From DSOI01 sp041394885 (GTDB lineage: Bacteria; Acidobacteriota; Terriglobia; Bryobacterales; Bryobacteraceae), in assembly GCA_041394885.1 (NCBI GenBank), contig JAWKHI010000017.1, positions 1 to 64,000 of the forward strand: DNA of 64,000 nucleotides, in the 5' to 3' direction. The position numbers and the translations under genes are program-made. This document shows, in pieces, positions 8,512-18,000 of this stretch. How positions within the stretch are numbered: position 1 is the first letter of the stretch; each line of letters opens with the position of its first letter. Under the pieces are notes generated by a model. That model did not search any database and was not told where the DNA came from. It worked only from the letters and a program-made list of their open reading frames with translations.

Positions 8512-10205
8512 TGACTACCCGCAATATTGTCTTCGCACTCACACTCGCCGCCGCACCGGCCGCTCTCGTGGCTCCAGCCGCGGCTCAGTCCTCCGCCGAG
8601 GATTTGAAGATCACGGTCGGCAAAAGCGTCGTCATTGACTACCCGACCGACATCGGGCGCATCTCAACGAGCAATCCCGATGTGGTGGACGCGGTGGCCG
8701 TATCCACGCGCGAAGTGCTGCTTCACGCCAAGGGGCACGGTGTGTCCACGGTAGTGATCTGGGCGAAAACCGGCCAGCGCACCTTCTACAACGTGTCGGT
8801 GGAGCATAACCTCGAACCGATTCGCAAGCTGTTGTCGGAATCGTTTCCCAACCAGAACATCGAACTGCAGTCGGCGCGCGACTCGGTGGTCCTGGTAGGC
8901 CGGATCGGCGATCAGGCGTCCAGCGATAAAGCGACCGCGCTGGTGTCGTCGCTCGCCAAGACGGTCGTCAACAACCTCGTCGTCGATCCTACCCCGGTCG
9001 ACAAGCAGATCCTGCTCCGGGTCAAGTTCGCCGAGTTGGACCGCAACTACTCCCAGCAGTTCGGATTCAATCTCATCTCCACCGGCGCCCTGAACACTCC
9101 GGGCTCCATTTCGACGGGCCAATTCGGACCGCCTTCGACCACATCGGTCAAAGGCGGCATCCCGGGCGGTCTCACCGGCACGGAATCAGCCTTCAATATC
9201 ACCGATGCACTGAACATCTTCGCCTTCCGCCCCGATCTGAACCTCGCCTCGACCATCAAGGCGCTCCAATCCAATGGCGTGCTTCAGATTCTGGCCGAGC
9301 CCAATCTGGTGACTACCAACGGGAAGGAAGCCAGCTTTCTGGTCGGCGGCGAATTTCCGGTGCCGATCCTCCAGGGCGGCTCCAATGCCGCCGTGACGAT
9401 CATGTTCCGGGAGTACGGCATCCGGCTCACCTTCAATCCGCTGCTGACGCCACACAAGACGCTCAAGATGTATGTGCGCCCCGAGGTGTCCTCGATCGAC
9501 CTCGCCAATTCGGTGAACTTCAGCGGATTCCGGATTCCCGCCCTTTCCACCCGGCGCATGGATACCAATATCGAACTCGCGCCCGGGCAGAGCTTCGTGA
9601 TCGGTGGCCTCATCGACGATCGCCTCGAAGATTCCATGACGAAGATTCCGGGTTTGTCGGCGATTCCGATCCTTGGCGAACTCTTCAAGTCCCGCAACCA
9701 GAGCAAGGGCAAAACCGAGTTGGTGGTGATGGTCACACCCGAGATCGTCGACCCTCTCAATCCCACCGATCCCAAGCCGCTGCCCAAGATGCCGCATGAG
9801 TTCCTGGCTCCCTTATCGCAAACCTCACCGGAAAAGGACGCTGCCAAGAAGGGCTGGTTTGCCCGCCGCATGGGCAAGGACAAGAAACTGGACCCGGCGA
9901 CCGTGAAGGCCGTCGAGGATCACATCGAGCAACAGATCATCATCGCCGCAGCGGCCGATCCGGCAGTCCCGGCGTCTACACCGGCTGCCGCCGGTGAGCG
10001 TGTTGAGGCGTCCACACCGCCGACGGGAGAGGCGGCCCAAGAGGCGGTGAGCACCACTGAGGAATCGGCAGCTTCCCCGGAGGCTGCACCGCAACCGGAG
10101 CCTGCTTCGCCGGCTGCGTCTACCACCCCTGCCGACGCTCCGTCCTCCGGTGCGCCTTCCAACGTTGGCGATAGTTCGTCCGCGGGGACCGATCACAAAG
10201 AATGA
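8511..10205 (+). CDS. cpaC: Tad outer-membrane secretin CpaC/RcpA
   Basis: This protein forms the outer-membrane channel of the Tad machine. The 564-residue product has a signal peptide ending near APAAAQS. An N-terminal pilus-assembly domain contains VGKSVVIDYPTDIGRIS, with a BON-like segment after it. The secretin core spans about residues 230-430, with LQILAEPNLVTTNGKEASFLVGGEFP in two parts, and FVIGGLIDDRLEDSMTKIPG, a classical secretin signature. The C-terminal tail of about 120 residues is Ala/Pro/Glu-rich and probably disordered, longer than in most CpaC proteins. It follows cpaB with a 1-base-type ATGA overlap. A 16-bp palindrome separates it from tadZ. Confidence 0.95.
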   Translation: MTTRNIVFALTLAAAPAALVAPAAAQSSAEDLKITVGKSVVIDYPTDIGRISTSNPDVVDAVAVSTREVLLHAKGHGVSTVVIWAKTGQRTFYNVSVEHNLEPIRKLLSESFPNQNIELQSARDSVVLVGRIGDQASSDKATALVSSLAKTVVNNLVVDPTPVDKQILLRVKFAELDRNYSQQFGFNLISTGALNTPGSISTGQFGPPSTTSVKGGIPGGLTGTESAFNITDALNIFAFRPDLNLASTIKALQSNGVLQILAEPNLVTTNGKEASFLVGGEFPVPILQGGSNAAVTIMFREYGIRLTFNPLLTPHKTLKMYVRPEVSSIDLANSVNFSGFRIPALSTRRMDTNIELAPGQSFVIGGLIDDRLEDSMTKIPGLSAIPILGELFKSRNQSKGKTELVVMVTPEIVDPLNPTDPKPLPKMPHEFLAPLSQTSPEKDAAKKGWFARRMGKDKKLDPATVKAVEDHIEQQIIIAAAADPAVPASTPAAAGERVEASTPPTGEAAQEAVSTTEESAASPEAAPQPEPASPAASTTPADAPSSGAPSNVGDSSSAGTDHKE

Positions 10206-10215
10206 TCGTGATGGG

Positions 10216-10231
10216 GAGCCCACGTGGGCTC
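10216..10231. promoter_or_regulatory. 16-bp perfect palindrome between cpaC and tadZ
   Basis: GAGCCCACGTGGGCTC is an exact palindrome between the cpaC stop (10205) and the ATG of tadZ (10251), followed by CTTT. In RNA it could form a short stem that reduces read-through or adjusts downstream expression; in DNA it could be a protein site. The run of T is too short for a confident terminator. Confidence 0.35.
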
Positions 10232-10250
10232 TCTTTCGATCGGAGCCACC

Positions 10251-11429
10251 ATGAGTCTCGCCGCACTGCTGATCTCGCCCAACCGGGAACTGGCGCGCCA
10301 ACTGAGCGCGACGCTTCCCGAGAGCCGGGCATTTCAGATTCTAGCCGATCTGAATGCCTATCCTCCGAAAAATACGCTCGAGATCCGCTTGCGCCAGTTG
10401 AAACCCGATGTGCTCCTCATCGACGTCTTTTCCGATCCGGGTCAGGCCCTCGAACTGATCCGTTTCGTCGCCGCCTACCGTCCCATCGTGCAGGTGGTCG
10501 GCCTGCATCGCGTCAACGACAGCCAGGCCGTCGTCAATGTTCTACGCGCCGGCGCCAGTGAGTTCCTCTACAGCCCCTTCGATCCGCAGGAGCAACGGGA
10601 AGGCGTTACGCGACTGCGCCGCCTCCGGCAGCCGGAACGGGAAACACCGGTCGAACTCGGCAAAGTGATCGTTTTCACGTCGGCCAAACCGGGGGCCGGT
10701 AGTTCCACGATCAGCGCCCACGCCGCGCACGCCGTCCGCAAACTGACAGGGCAGCGGGTGCTGCTGGTCGACTTCGATCTCGAAGGTGGCACCATCGCCT
10801 TCTATCTCAAGATCCAGCCTTCTTCTTCGGTCGTCGATGCGCTTTCTAGCGCCGGTGACCTTCAGCCGGGGCCCTGGACCTCGATGGTCTCTTCCTCCGG
10901 CGGACTCGATGTGCTGGCGGCGCCCGACCACCCCTATAACGAACCGGCCGATCCGGGTGGCGTTCACGAGCTTTTCGAATTCGCCCGCACCATGTATGAC
11001 TGGGTCATCATCGACGCGCCCACGATTTTTCATCGACACGGCCTCATGGCGCTGTCGGAGTCCGACCAGACGTTTTTGGTCTCAACCGGTGACCTCGCCA
11101 GTCTCCACCTGGCCCGAAAGGCCGTCAACATGTTGGATCAGCTCGGTCTACCCAAGGAACGCTACCAGGTGGTGATCAATCGCCTGAGCCGGCGCGATGG
11201 CATCGGTGGCAGCGATATCGAAAAAATCTTCAACAGTCCCGTGTTCGCCAGTCTGCCGAACGACTACTTCCCGCTGCATCGGGTGATCTCTCTTGGCCAG
11301 CCGCTGGCGGCTGACTGCGAATTGGGACGGGCTCTGGCGAATCTGGCCGCGCGGATCGCCACGCCCCCGGATGAGAAAAAATCTCCGTTACCGCCGGCGG
11401 AACAGCGTCCGGCCTTCTCCCAGACATAA
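10251..11429 (+). CDS. tadZ: TadZ/CpaE: receiver-like domain plus ParA-type ATPase
   Basis: TadZ/CpaE proteins localise the Tad machine and usually join a degenerate response-regulator domain to a MinD/ParA-like ATPase. Here residues 1-120 form a receiver-like fold (LLISPNRELARQLS, KPDVLLIDVF, with Asp replacing nothing obvious). Residues 135-380 are the ATPase, with a deviant Walker A KPGAGSSTIS, LLVDFDLEGG as the switch/Walker B element, and DWVIIDAP. ATG 10251 is chosen because GGAG lies 5-8 bases upstream; an in-frame GTG at 10224 falls inside the palindrome. It lies 31 bases before tadA. Confidence 0.92.
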   Translation: MSLAALLISPNRELARQLSATLPESRAFQILADLNAYPPKNTLEIRLRQLKPDVLLIDVFSDPGQALELIRFVAAYRPIVQVVGLHRVNDSQAVVNVLRAGASEFLYSPFDPQEQREGVTRLRRLRQPERETPVELGKVIVFTSAKPGAGSSTISAHAAHAVRKLTGQRVLLVDFDLEGGTIAFYLKIQPSSSVVDALSSAGDLQPGPWTSMVSSSGGLDVLAAPDHPYNEPADPGGVHELFEFARTMYDWVIIDAPTIFHRHGLMALSESDQTFLVSTGDLASLHLARKAVNMLDQLGLPKERYQVVINRLSRRDGIGGSDIEKIFNSPVFASLPNDYFPLHRVISLGQPLAADCELGRALANLAARIATPPDEKKSPLPPAEQRPAFSQT

Positions 11430-11460
11430 GGAATTTACCAGGGACGAACGATAGAAAGAC

Positions 11461-12828
11461 ATGTTGCCGAGCATCGACTCCAGATCGAATACGGGCCAGC
11501 AGTTGAGCTGGGAGCAGCGGCTGATGAAGGGAGCCGGCCGCTCCAAGGGGGCTCTCAAGCCCGAATATCAGGAGCTCAAGTTCACCCTCCACCGCAAGCT
11601 CCTCGACAAGATCAACCTCGAGGCTCTGGCTACCATCGACAACCAGCGCGTGCGCGGCGAAGTCCGAAACGCACTGATGCAGTTGGTCGACAGCGAGCAA
11701 ACTCTGCTTAGCTCGGTCGAAAAACAGCAGATCTGCGACGAGGTTCTGGATGAGGTCTTCGGGCTGGGTCCGCTCGAGCCGCTGCTGGTCGATCCCACGA
11801 TCTCCGATATTCTCGTCAATACACACAAACAGGTCTTCGTCGAGCGCAAGGGCCTGCTCGAGCTCACCAACGTCACCTTTCGCGATTCGGCCCACTTGAT
11901 TCGAATCATCGACAAGATTGTGTCGCAGGTCGGACGCCGCATCGACGAATCGACGCCGATGGTGGACGCGCGGCTCCTCGATGGATCCCGTGTCAACGCC
12001 GTCATTCCTCCGCTGGCGGTCGACGGTCCACTGCTTTCCATCCGCCGATTCAGCCAGGACAAACTGATGCCGGCCGACCTGGTGGAGCGCCGGGCCATGA
12101 CTCCGGGCATGATGGAGCTCCTCGAGGCCGCCGTCAAAGCGCACCTCAACATCATCATCGCGGGTGGCACCGGCGCCGGCAAAACCACTTTGCTCAACGG
12201 CCTGTCTTCGTTCATCAATCCGAAAGAGCGCATCATCACGATTGAGGACGCCGCCGAACTCCAGCTCAAGCAGCCCCACGTCGCGCGGCTGGAAACCCGG
12301 CCGCCCAACCTCGAAGGCAACGGCGCGGTCCGGCAGCGCGAATTGCTGATGAACAGCCTCCGTATGCGGCCGGACCGGATCGTCGTCGGCGAGTGCCGCG
12401 GCGAGGAGGCCCTCGACATGCTCCAGGCCATGAATACGGGCCACGACGGATCCTTGACAACCATCCACGCCAATTCCCCGCGCGATGGCGTCTCGCGACT
12501 CGAAGTCATGGTTTCACTCGCCAATTCCAATATGCAGTTGGTCAGCATTCGCCAGCAGATCGCGAGCGCGGTCAATTTGATCGTGCAGGCCTCGCGCTTG
12601 AGCGACGGCTCTCGCCGCGTCATCAGCATCACCGAGGTGACGGGCATGGAAGGCGAAGTCATCACGCTCCAGGACATTTTCGTCTTTGAAAAACGCGGGC
12701 TCAATCCCGAGGGTAAAGTAGTGGGCCGTTTCGCGGCGACCGGAATCCGGCCGAAGTTCTACGAGAAGCTGCTCGCCGCCGGTATCCGCCTGCGCCCAGA
12801 CCTGTTTGACGAAGTGATGGAGATCTGA
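11461..12828 (+). CDS. tadA: Tad secretion ATPase TadA/CpaF
   Basis: This cytoplasmic hexameric ATPase powers assembly of Tad fibres and belongs to the VirB11/PulE superfamily. The 455-residue protein has the usual N-terminal three-helix region (LLDKINLEAL), the FGLGPLEPLL and ISDILVN segments, and Walker A GGTGAGKTT at residues 235-243. It continues with an Asp box (IITIEDAAELQL), Walker B (RIVVGECRGEEALDML) and a His box (GSLTTIHANSPRDG). All motifs are complete, so it should be active. It is followed 7 bases later by tadB. Confidence 0.97.
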   Translation: MLPSIDSRSNTGQQLSWEQRLMKGAGRSKGALKPEYQELKFTLHRKLLDKINLEALATIDNQRVRGEVRNALMQLVDSEQTLLSSVEKQQICDEVLDEVFGLGPLEPLLVDPTISDILVNTHKQVFVERKGLLELTNVTFRDSAHLIRIIDKIVSQVGRRIDESTPMVDARLLDGSRVNAVIPPLAVDGPLLSIRRFSQDKLMPADLVERRAMTPGMMELLEAAVKAHLNIIIAGGTGAGKTTLLNGLSSFINPKERIITIEDAAELQLKQPHVARLETRPPNLEGNGAVRQRELLMNSLRMRPDRIVVGECRGEEALDMLQAMNTGHDGSLTTIHANSPRDGVSRLEVMVSLANSNMQLVSIRQQIASAVNLIVQASRLSDGSRRVISITEVTGMEGEVITLQDIFVFEKRGLNPEGKVVGRFAATGIRPKFYEKLLAAGIRLRPDLFDEVMEI

Positions 12829-12835
12829 GGACCCC

Positions 12836-13816
12836 ATGACATTCCTACTCGCGTTTCTCGCAATCTGGCTCGGTTCGGTCGGCGTATGGTGGTTCATCAC
12901 GCGTGCGTTCAAGAACGCCGATGTCGACCGTATGAAGAGCCGTATTCTAGAAACGGCCAGCAAGAAAGAGAAGAAAGACAAGGACGCCGCCCCCACCCCG
13001 GAGTTGATTCGGTCCGAGGACAAATCAACCGGGCGGCTGGTGATGCGGCTTCTCGCCCGGGCCGATCTCAACCGGAGGCTCGAGACCCTCATCGAACAGG
13101 CCGGACTGAAACTGCGTCCGGCGCGCGTGGTCCACACCTGCCTCGCCTTGTTTCTGGGTGGCTTCTTCGTCGCCAGGCTCAGCGGGTACGTGCCCTACGT
13201 CAGTCTTCAGATCCTGGTGGGCGCCGTTGTCTCTTCGCTCCCGATCCTGCACATTCTGCGTGCCAAGACCAAGCGGATGAGGAAGTTCGAGGAGCAATTC
13301 CCCGAGAGTCTCGAGTTCGTAGCCCGATCGATGCGCGCCGGTCACGCATTCTCGGTTTCTCTCGAGATGATTCACCGGGAGTTTCAAGAGCCGCTGGCCG
13401 GCGAGTTTCGACGATCGTTTGACGAGCACAACCTCGGCCTTCCACTCGAACAGGCCCTGCTGAAACTCTCGCATCGGATCCCGCTGCTCGACGTCCATTT
13501 CTTCGTTTCCGCCGTGCTCCTGCAGAAGCGAACCGGCGGCAACCTGGCGGAAATTCTCGACAAGCTGGCCTACGTCATCCGGGAGCGCTTCAAGCTCCGG
13601 GGCAAGATCCGCGCCATCAGCGCTCACGGCCGGATGACGGGCATCGCACTCACCATGATTCCGGTCGGCGTCGCGGTGCTGATGTTCTACGTCAACCCAA
13701 GCTACGTCAACTTCTTCATCGAGGATGAGATCGGCAACATCATGGTGGGCGTCGCCATATCGCTCCAGGTGATCGGATACCTGATCATCCGAAAGATCGT
13801 AACCATCGAGGTCTGA
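12836..13816 (+). CDS. tadB: Tad inner-membrane platform protein TadB
   Basis: TadB and TadC are the two GspF-like membrane proteins of the Tad platform that work with the TadA ATPase. The 326-residue product has an N-terminal helix (FLLAFLAIWLGSVGVWWFI), a charged cytoplasmic stretch, two central helices around residue 105-140, the GspF domain with FPESLEFVARSMRAGHAF near residue 160 and LLQKRTGGNLAEILDKLA near residue 230, and two C-terminal helices. These are expected features. A GAGGACCCC sequence precedes the ATG. The 4-base gap to tadC suggests coupled translation. Confidence 0.95.
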   Translation: MTFLLAFLAIWLGSVGVWWFITRAFKNADVDRMKSRILETASKKEKKDKDAAPTPELIRSEDKSTGRLVMRLLARADLNRRLETLIEQAGLKLRPARVVHTCLALFLGGFFVARLSGYVPYVSLQILVGAVVSSLPILHILRAKTKRMRKFEEQFPESLEFVARSMRAGHAFSVSLEMIHREFQEPLAGEFRRSFDEHNLGLPLEQALLKLSHRIPLLDVHFFVSAVLLQKRTGGNLAEILDKLAYVIRERFKLRGKIRAISAHGRMTGIALTMIPVGVAVLMFYVNPSYVNFFIEDEIGNIMVGVAISLQVIGYLIIRKIVTIEV

Positions 13817-13820
13817 CCCC

Positions 13821-14741
13821 ATGATGATTCTCATTGCCATTCTCCTGTTTGTCGGTATCACGGTTGCCGGCGCCGGCATCGGGATGCGCATGTGGGTCCG
13901 CCCGAAAGAGGCCATCGAGCGTGTAACCGGAACCGGCCACGTCCATGTCGAGGAAGCGCCTACTCATCCGAGCCTGGTCTTCCACGAGTTGGTCAAGAAA
14001 CTCGGCAACATCATGCCGGTGAACCCGCGCGACGCCGGCGTCATTCAGCGCCGGATGATTCGAGCCGGAATCCGGAATCCCAACGCGATGAAGTTCTTCT
14101 ACGGTTCCAAGGTCCTTTTCGGCGGCCTCTGTCCGCTGCTGATGAGCCTGGCCGTAGCCGGTTCCCCCGCCGACCCTACGAACAAGGTCATGGCGGTGAT
14201 GGCCGCCGCCGCCGCCGGATTTTTCGGTCCCAACGAATACGTAAGTATCCGCGCGAAGCGCCGGCAAAAAGAGGTCCGGCGCGGACTGCCCAACGCGCTC
14301 GACCTCCTGGTAGTTTGCGTGGAAAGCGGCCTCGGTCTCGATCAGGCCGTCGTGCAAGTGGCGAAGGACCTCGAGCAGGCCCACCCGGAGATTTCGGAAG
14401 AATTCGCGATGGTCAACTACGAGTTGAAGGCGGGCAAGCGGCGCATCGACGCGCTCAGGAATCTTTCCGAGCGATCTGCCGTCGATGATCTCAAGAAGTT
14501 GGTGGCCGTTCTGATTCAGGCCGACCGCTTCGGCACCGGTGTCGCCCAGAGTCTGCGTGCGCACTCGGAATTCATGCGCGTTCAGGCTCGGCAGACCGCC
14601 GAGGAGAAGGCCGCCAAGCTCGGCGTCAAGCTGGTTTTCCCAATCTTTTTCTGTATTCTGCCTTCGCTGTTCGTCGTGACGGTGGGCCCGATGGTGATCA
14701 AGATCATTCGCGACCTGCTGCCGATGATGAACAACGTTTGA
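13821..14741 (+). CDS. tadC: Tad inner-membrane platform protein TadC
   Basis: This is the second GspF-like platform subunit, partner of TadB. The 306-residue protein starts with a membrane helix (LIAILLFVGITVAGAGIG), has two central helices near residues 90-130, then the T2SF-type domain with LPNALDLLVVCVESGLGLDQA and FGTGVAQSLRAHSEFMR, and ends with a long hydrophobic helix (FPIFFCILPSLFVVTVGPMV). The motif order and length match TadC. It follows tadB with a 4-base gap and is followed by a microprotein gene 31 bases downstream. Confidence 0.95.
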   Translation: MMILIAILLFVGITVAGAGIGMRMWVRPKEAIERVTGTGHVHVEEAPTHPSLVFHELVKKLGNIMPVNPRDAGVIQRRMIRAGIRNPNAMKFFYGSKVLFGGLCPLLMSLAVAGSPADPTNKVMAVMAAAAAGFFGPNEYVSIRAKRRQKEVRRGLPNALDLLVVCVESGLGLDQAVVQVAKDLEQAHPEISEEFAMVNYELKAGKRRIDALRNLSERSAVDDLKKLVAVLIQADRFGTGVAQSLRAHSEFMRVQARQTAEEKAAKLGVKLVFPIFFCILPSLFVVTVGPMVIKIIRDLLPMMNNV

Positions 14742-14772
14742 GACTTTAGTTCCCGGAAAGGAGAGAGGTCAC

Positions 14773-14865
14773 ATGGATAGCACAATGGTTCGAATCGCCT
14801 GCTCAGTCTTGGCGATTCTGTTCTTGGGGTTGATTGTCATGCGCCGGAAAAAGAGCCCTGAGTAG
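14773..14865 (+). CDS. 30-residue single-pass membrane microprotein at the end of the tad cluster
   Basis: The frame ATG 14773 to TAG 14865 encodes 30 residues: a short N-terminus (MDSTMVR), a hydrophobic helix of about 18 residues (IACSVLAILFLGLIVM), and a basic tail RRKKSPE. A good ribosome site (GGAAAGGAGAG) lies 8-15 bases upstream, and the 31-base spacing from tadC suggests the same transcript. Positive charge after the helix predicts N-out, C-in topology. It lacks a prepilin cleavage motif, so it is not a Flp pilin. Function is unknown; a small stabiliser of the TadB/TadC platform is one guess. Confidence 0.6.
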   Translation: MDSTMVRIACSVLAILFLGLIVMRRKKSPE

Positions 14866-14880
14866 AGCATCTACTTCCGG

Positions 14881-14957
14881 CCGTCGGTTGGACAGAACCG
14901 CAAAACCGGCAGGCCTCGACGGCGGGGCCTGTCGGAAAGCGGGCAACCAGCCGATGG
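14881..14957 (+). ncRNA. Candidate structured leader RNA (three-helix fold)
   Basis: CCGTCGG (14881-14887) can pair with CCGATGG (14951-14957) with one G-U pair, closing a junction. Inside it are GGTT/AACC (14886-14889 with 14896-14899, sharing two bases with the closing helix) and a long stem CCGGCAGGCC/GGCCTGTCGG (14906-14915 with 14926-14935, one G-U pair). Unpaired purine-rich pieces GCAAAA and AAAGCGGG lie at the junction. The arrangement and the ends CGCAAAACC and CCGATGG loosely recall c-di-GMP-I (GEMM) riboswitches, but the consensus is not met. It is 88 bases before the ATG at 15046. A factor-independent terminator is unlikely because no U-tract follows. Confidence 0.35.
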
Positions 14958-15045
14958 ATCTTTGGGACGAAATGTCCGTGCTTTGAATCTGTCGGACGTA
15001 ACTAGGAATTTGATTTTGCGATTTGCCTTTTGGGGAGTGAGAACT

Positions 15046-18000
15046 ATGGAGAGCCGGTTCTTGATAAAGATGCGAGTATCCCTGGCGGCGCTCGCCGCCG
15101 TTCTCGGGTTGAGCTGCCTGGCCGCGACGGCCGGAGCGGCGACGTTTGGCCGGGTGGTGGCCATCGGCGGCCATGCCTCCGATCTCGCCCTCGACGAGGC
15201 GAGGAATGTCCTTTATGTCGCCAACTTCACGGCCAATCGAATTGAGATCGTGTCTCTCTCCGATGGGTCGATCCAGACTTCCATGAACTTGTCGGCGCAG
15301 CCCAACTCCCTGGCGCTATCGCCCGACAACCGCTACCTTCTCGTGGGCCACTATGGCAATTTCGCCGCGCCGAATTCGCCGAACAATGCGCTCACATTGA
15401 TCGATCTCAACACACGCGCGCGCCAGACCTTCGCTCTCGGTTTCCCCGTGCTCGGAGTCGCGTTCGGCATCGACGGCCGCGCCCTGGTGATGACTACGGC
15501 CGACTTCGAGTTGTTCGAGCCGGTGTCGGGCGCCACGCGCGTGCTTACCACTATCGCCGATGCGCAAATTCAGGCGCTTCCGGCCAAACCCAATACCGCG
15601 CCACCGGCCATCACCACCGCCGCGCTCAGCACTTCGGCGGACGGCCGCTGGGTGTACGGGCTCACGGATCAGTTCACGTTCCGCTACGACGTCGAGGCGA
15701 GGCGGATCAACGTCCGGGGATACACCTCGGAGCCCACGATGGGGCCGCGCGCCGTCTCGGTAAGCAGCGATGGCTCGTCCTATATCGCCGGATGGGTGCT
15801 CCACAACCGGAACGGAGATAACATTTCTCAGTTCGCCGACGTACTTGGCACGCTCGACGTAGGAAGCCACGCCTACGATTCGAGCCGTGGCGTGATCTAC
15901 TCGCAATTGCCGACCAGCACGGGCGGTGCTGTCGATACGCAGGCCCCTGTTCTGCAGGTCCTCGACGCGAAGAATCTCGCCGTCCGCGAACGCCTGCAGT
16001 TGGCCGAGCCGCTTTCCGGGCGTAGTGTCATCAATTCCGACAACTCGGTCGTGTATTCGATTTCCGCGAGCGGAGTTACGATCTTCCCGGTAGGCGCGCT
16101 GGACGATGCGCCGCGAATTGCGGCCACCACCGAGGACCTGATCTTTCGAGGGAACTTCTGCGACCGGCGCGTCTCGGGGCAGGAATTCGCTGTCGTCAGC
16201 TCGAACGGCGCCCCGGTCGACTTCTCGATTTCCACCGCCACAGCCGGTATCCGGCTGACGCCCTCGAGCGGCGTCACACCAGCCACAGTGCGCGTTACGG
16301 TCGACCCGAATGCCTTCCAGAATCTGAAGGGGACAGTGACCGCTTCGATCAGTATCCGCTCGAACGGGTCCATCTCGGTGCCCAAGCCAGTCCGCGTTCT
16401 CATCAACAACCGCGAGCCAGACCAGCGCGGAACGGTGGTCAACGTGCCGGGCCAGATTGTCGATATGCTGTCGGATCCAACCCGGGACCGGTTCTATCTG
16501 TTGCGCAAAGACACCAACGAGGTCCTGGTTTATGGTGGCAACAGCTACAGCCTCCAGGCCAGATTGAAGACCGCCAATGGCCCAACCCAAATGGCGGTGA
16601 CGTTTGACCAGCGCTACCTGCTGGTCGGCCATGACCTGGCGCAGATCATGTCGGTGTACGATCTCGAAACGCTCGAGGAACTGGCGCCGGTGATCATGCC
16701 GGGCGGACACTATCCACGCTCGATCGCCGCTTCGGGCAAAGCGATCCTGGCTGCCAACCGTGTGGCCGGCCCGGTCAACAAGATCGATCGCGTGGATCTC
16801 ATCAGCCGCACCGCTGTCGAACTGCCTACTCTCGGCGTTTACGAGAACGACATCGATCAGAGCACGGCGCTAGTGGCTTCGGCCAACGGTAGCCGGATCA
16901 TGGCGGTCCAGGCCAATGGCAACGCTCTGCTGTACGACGCCAACGCGGATACGTTCACCATCTCGCGGAAGGTGGCGGTGGGTGGCGAAAAACTCTCCGG
17001 CGCCTACGCCGCCTCGAGCTACGACCGTTTCGTGGTCGGAAACAGGCTGCTCAACGCGTCGCTGGTTCCCGTGGCGACCTTCGATGGCGGCACGGCTCAA
17101 TCGGCCGGATTCGCCTTCGTCGAGACGCAGGGCCTGCGGAGCACGGCGGTCAGTTCGGCGAGTCCGGGCGTGATCGAGCGTATCGATGCCGAAGCGGGCC
17201 AGAGAATCCGGCCCACGCGCATGGTGGAAGCGCCCTACCTCGGCACCGCCGACTTCCCGTTCACCCGCACGTTGGCTCCGCTTTACAGCCGGAACGTCAT
17301 CGCCAATCTCACCACGTCCGGCTTCACGGTGCTGCCGTGGAACTATGACGCGGCCGTGGCCGCGCCGCGCATCGATCGCATCACCAATGCGGCCGACGGG
17401 GGTTCTGCGCTGGCCACCGGTGGATTGATCAGTGTCTATGGCGAGAACCTGAGCCCGGTAAACGTGGTGTCGAAGGAACTGCCGCTGCCTACCGCACTCG
17501 GAGAGAGCTGCCTGACCGTCAATGGTGTTCCCTCGCCGGTCCTGTTCGTTTCCCCGTCGCAGATCAACGCGCAGATTCCTTATAACGTGGATGGCAGCGT
17601 CACAATGATCCTGCGGACTCCGGGCGGCGTCAGCGACAATTTCAATCTCACCGTCCGGCCTTCGGCGCCGAGCGTGTTCCGTAGTCCTCAGGATGCGGCC
17701 GTGGCGACGGTAGTCCGTCAGAAAAACGGCGAGGTGGCAACACTCTCCAACCCGATCCATCGAGGTGATCAGATCACGATCTATCTGACCGGTCTCGGGC
17801 GGACCAGCCCGGCCATCGACGCCGGTGTTCCCGCGCCGAGCGATCCTCCGCTCCAGGTTCTCAACGAACCGCTGGTCACTCTCGGCGGGCAGCAACTGGC
17901 GGTGAGCTTCGCCGGTCTGAGCCCTGGCCAGGTCGGGGTCTATCAGATCAACGCCACGGTTCCGGGCGCGGTGCCGCTTGGATTGGATCAGCCGCTGCTG

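Noticed and set aside
14906..14935. The 10-bp stem as a factor-independent terminator of the tad cluster
   Set aside because: No U-run follows; instead the flanks form a closing helix, so a leader RNA is the better reading.
14881..14957. Firm call of a c-di-GMP-I riboswitch
   Set aside because: Only parts of the consensus are present and the helix order cannot be confirmed by eye; kept as an unassigned structured RNA.
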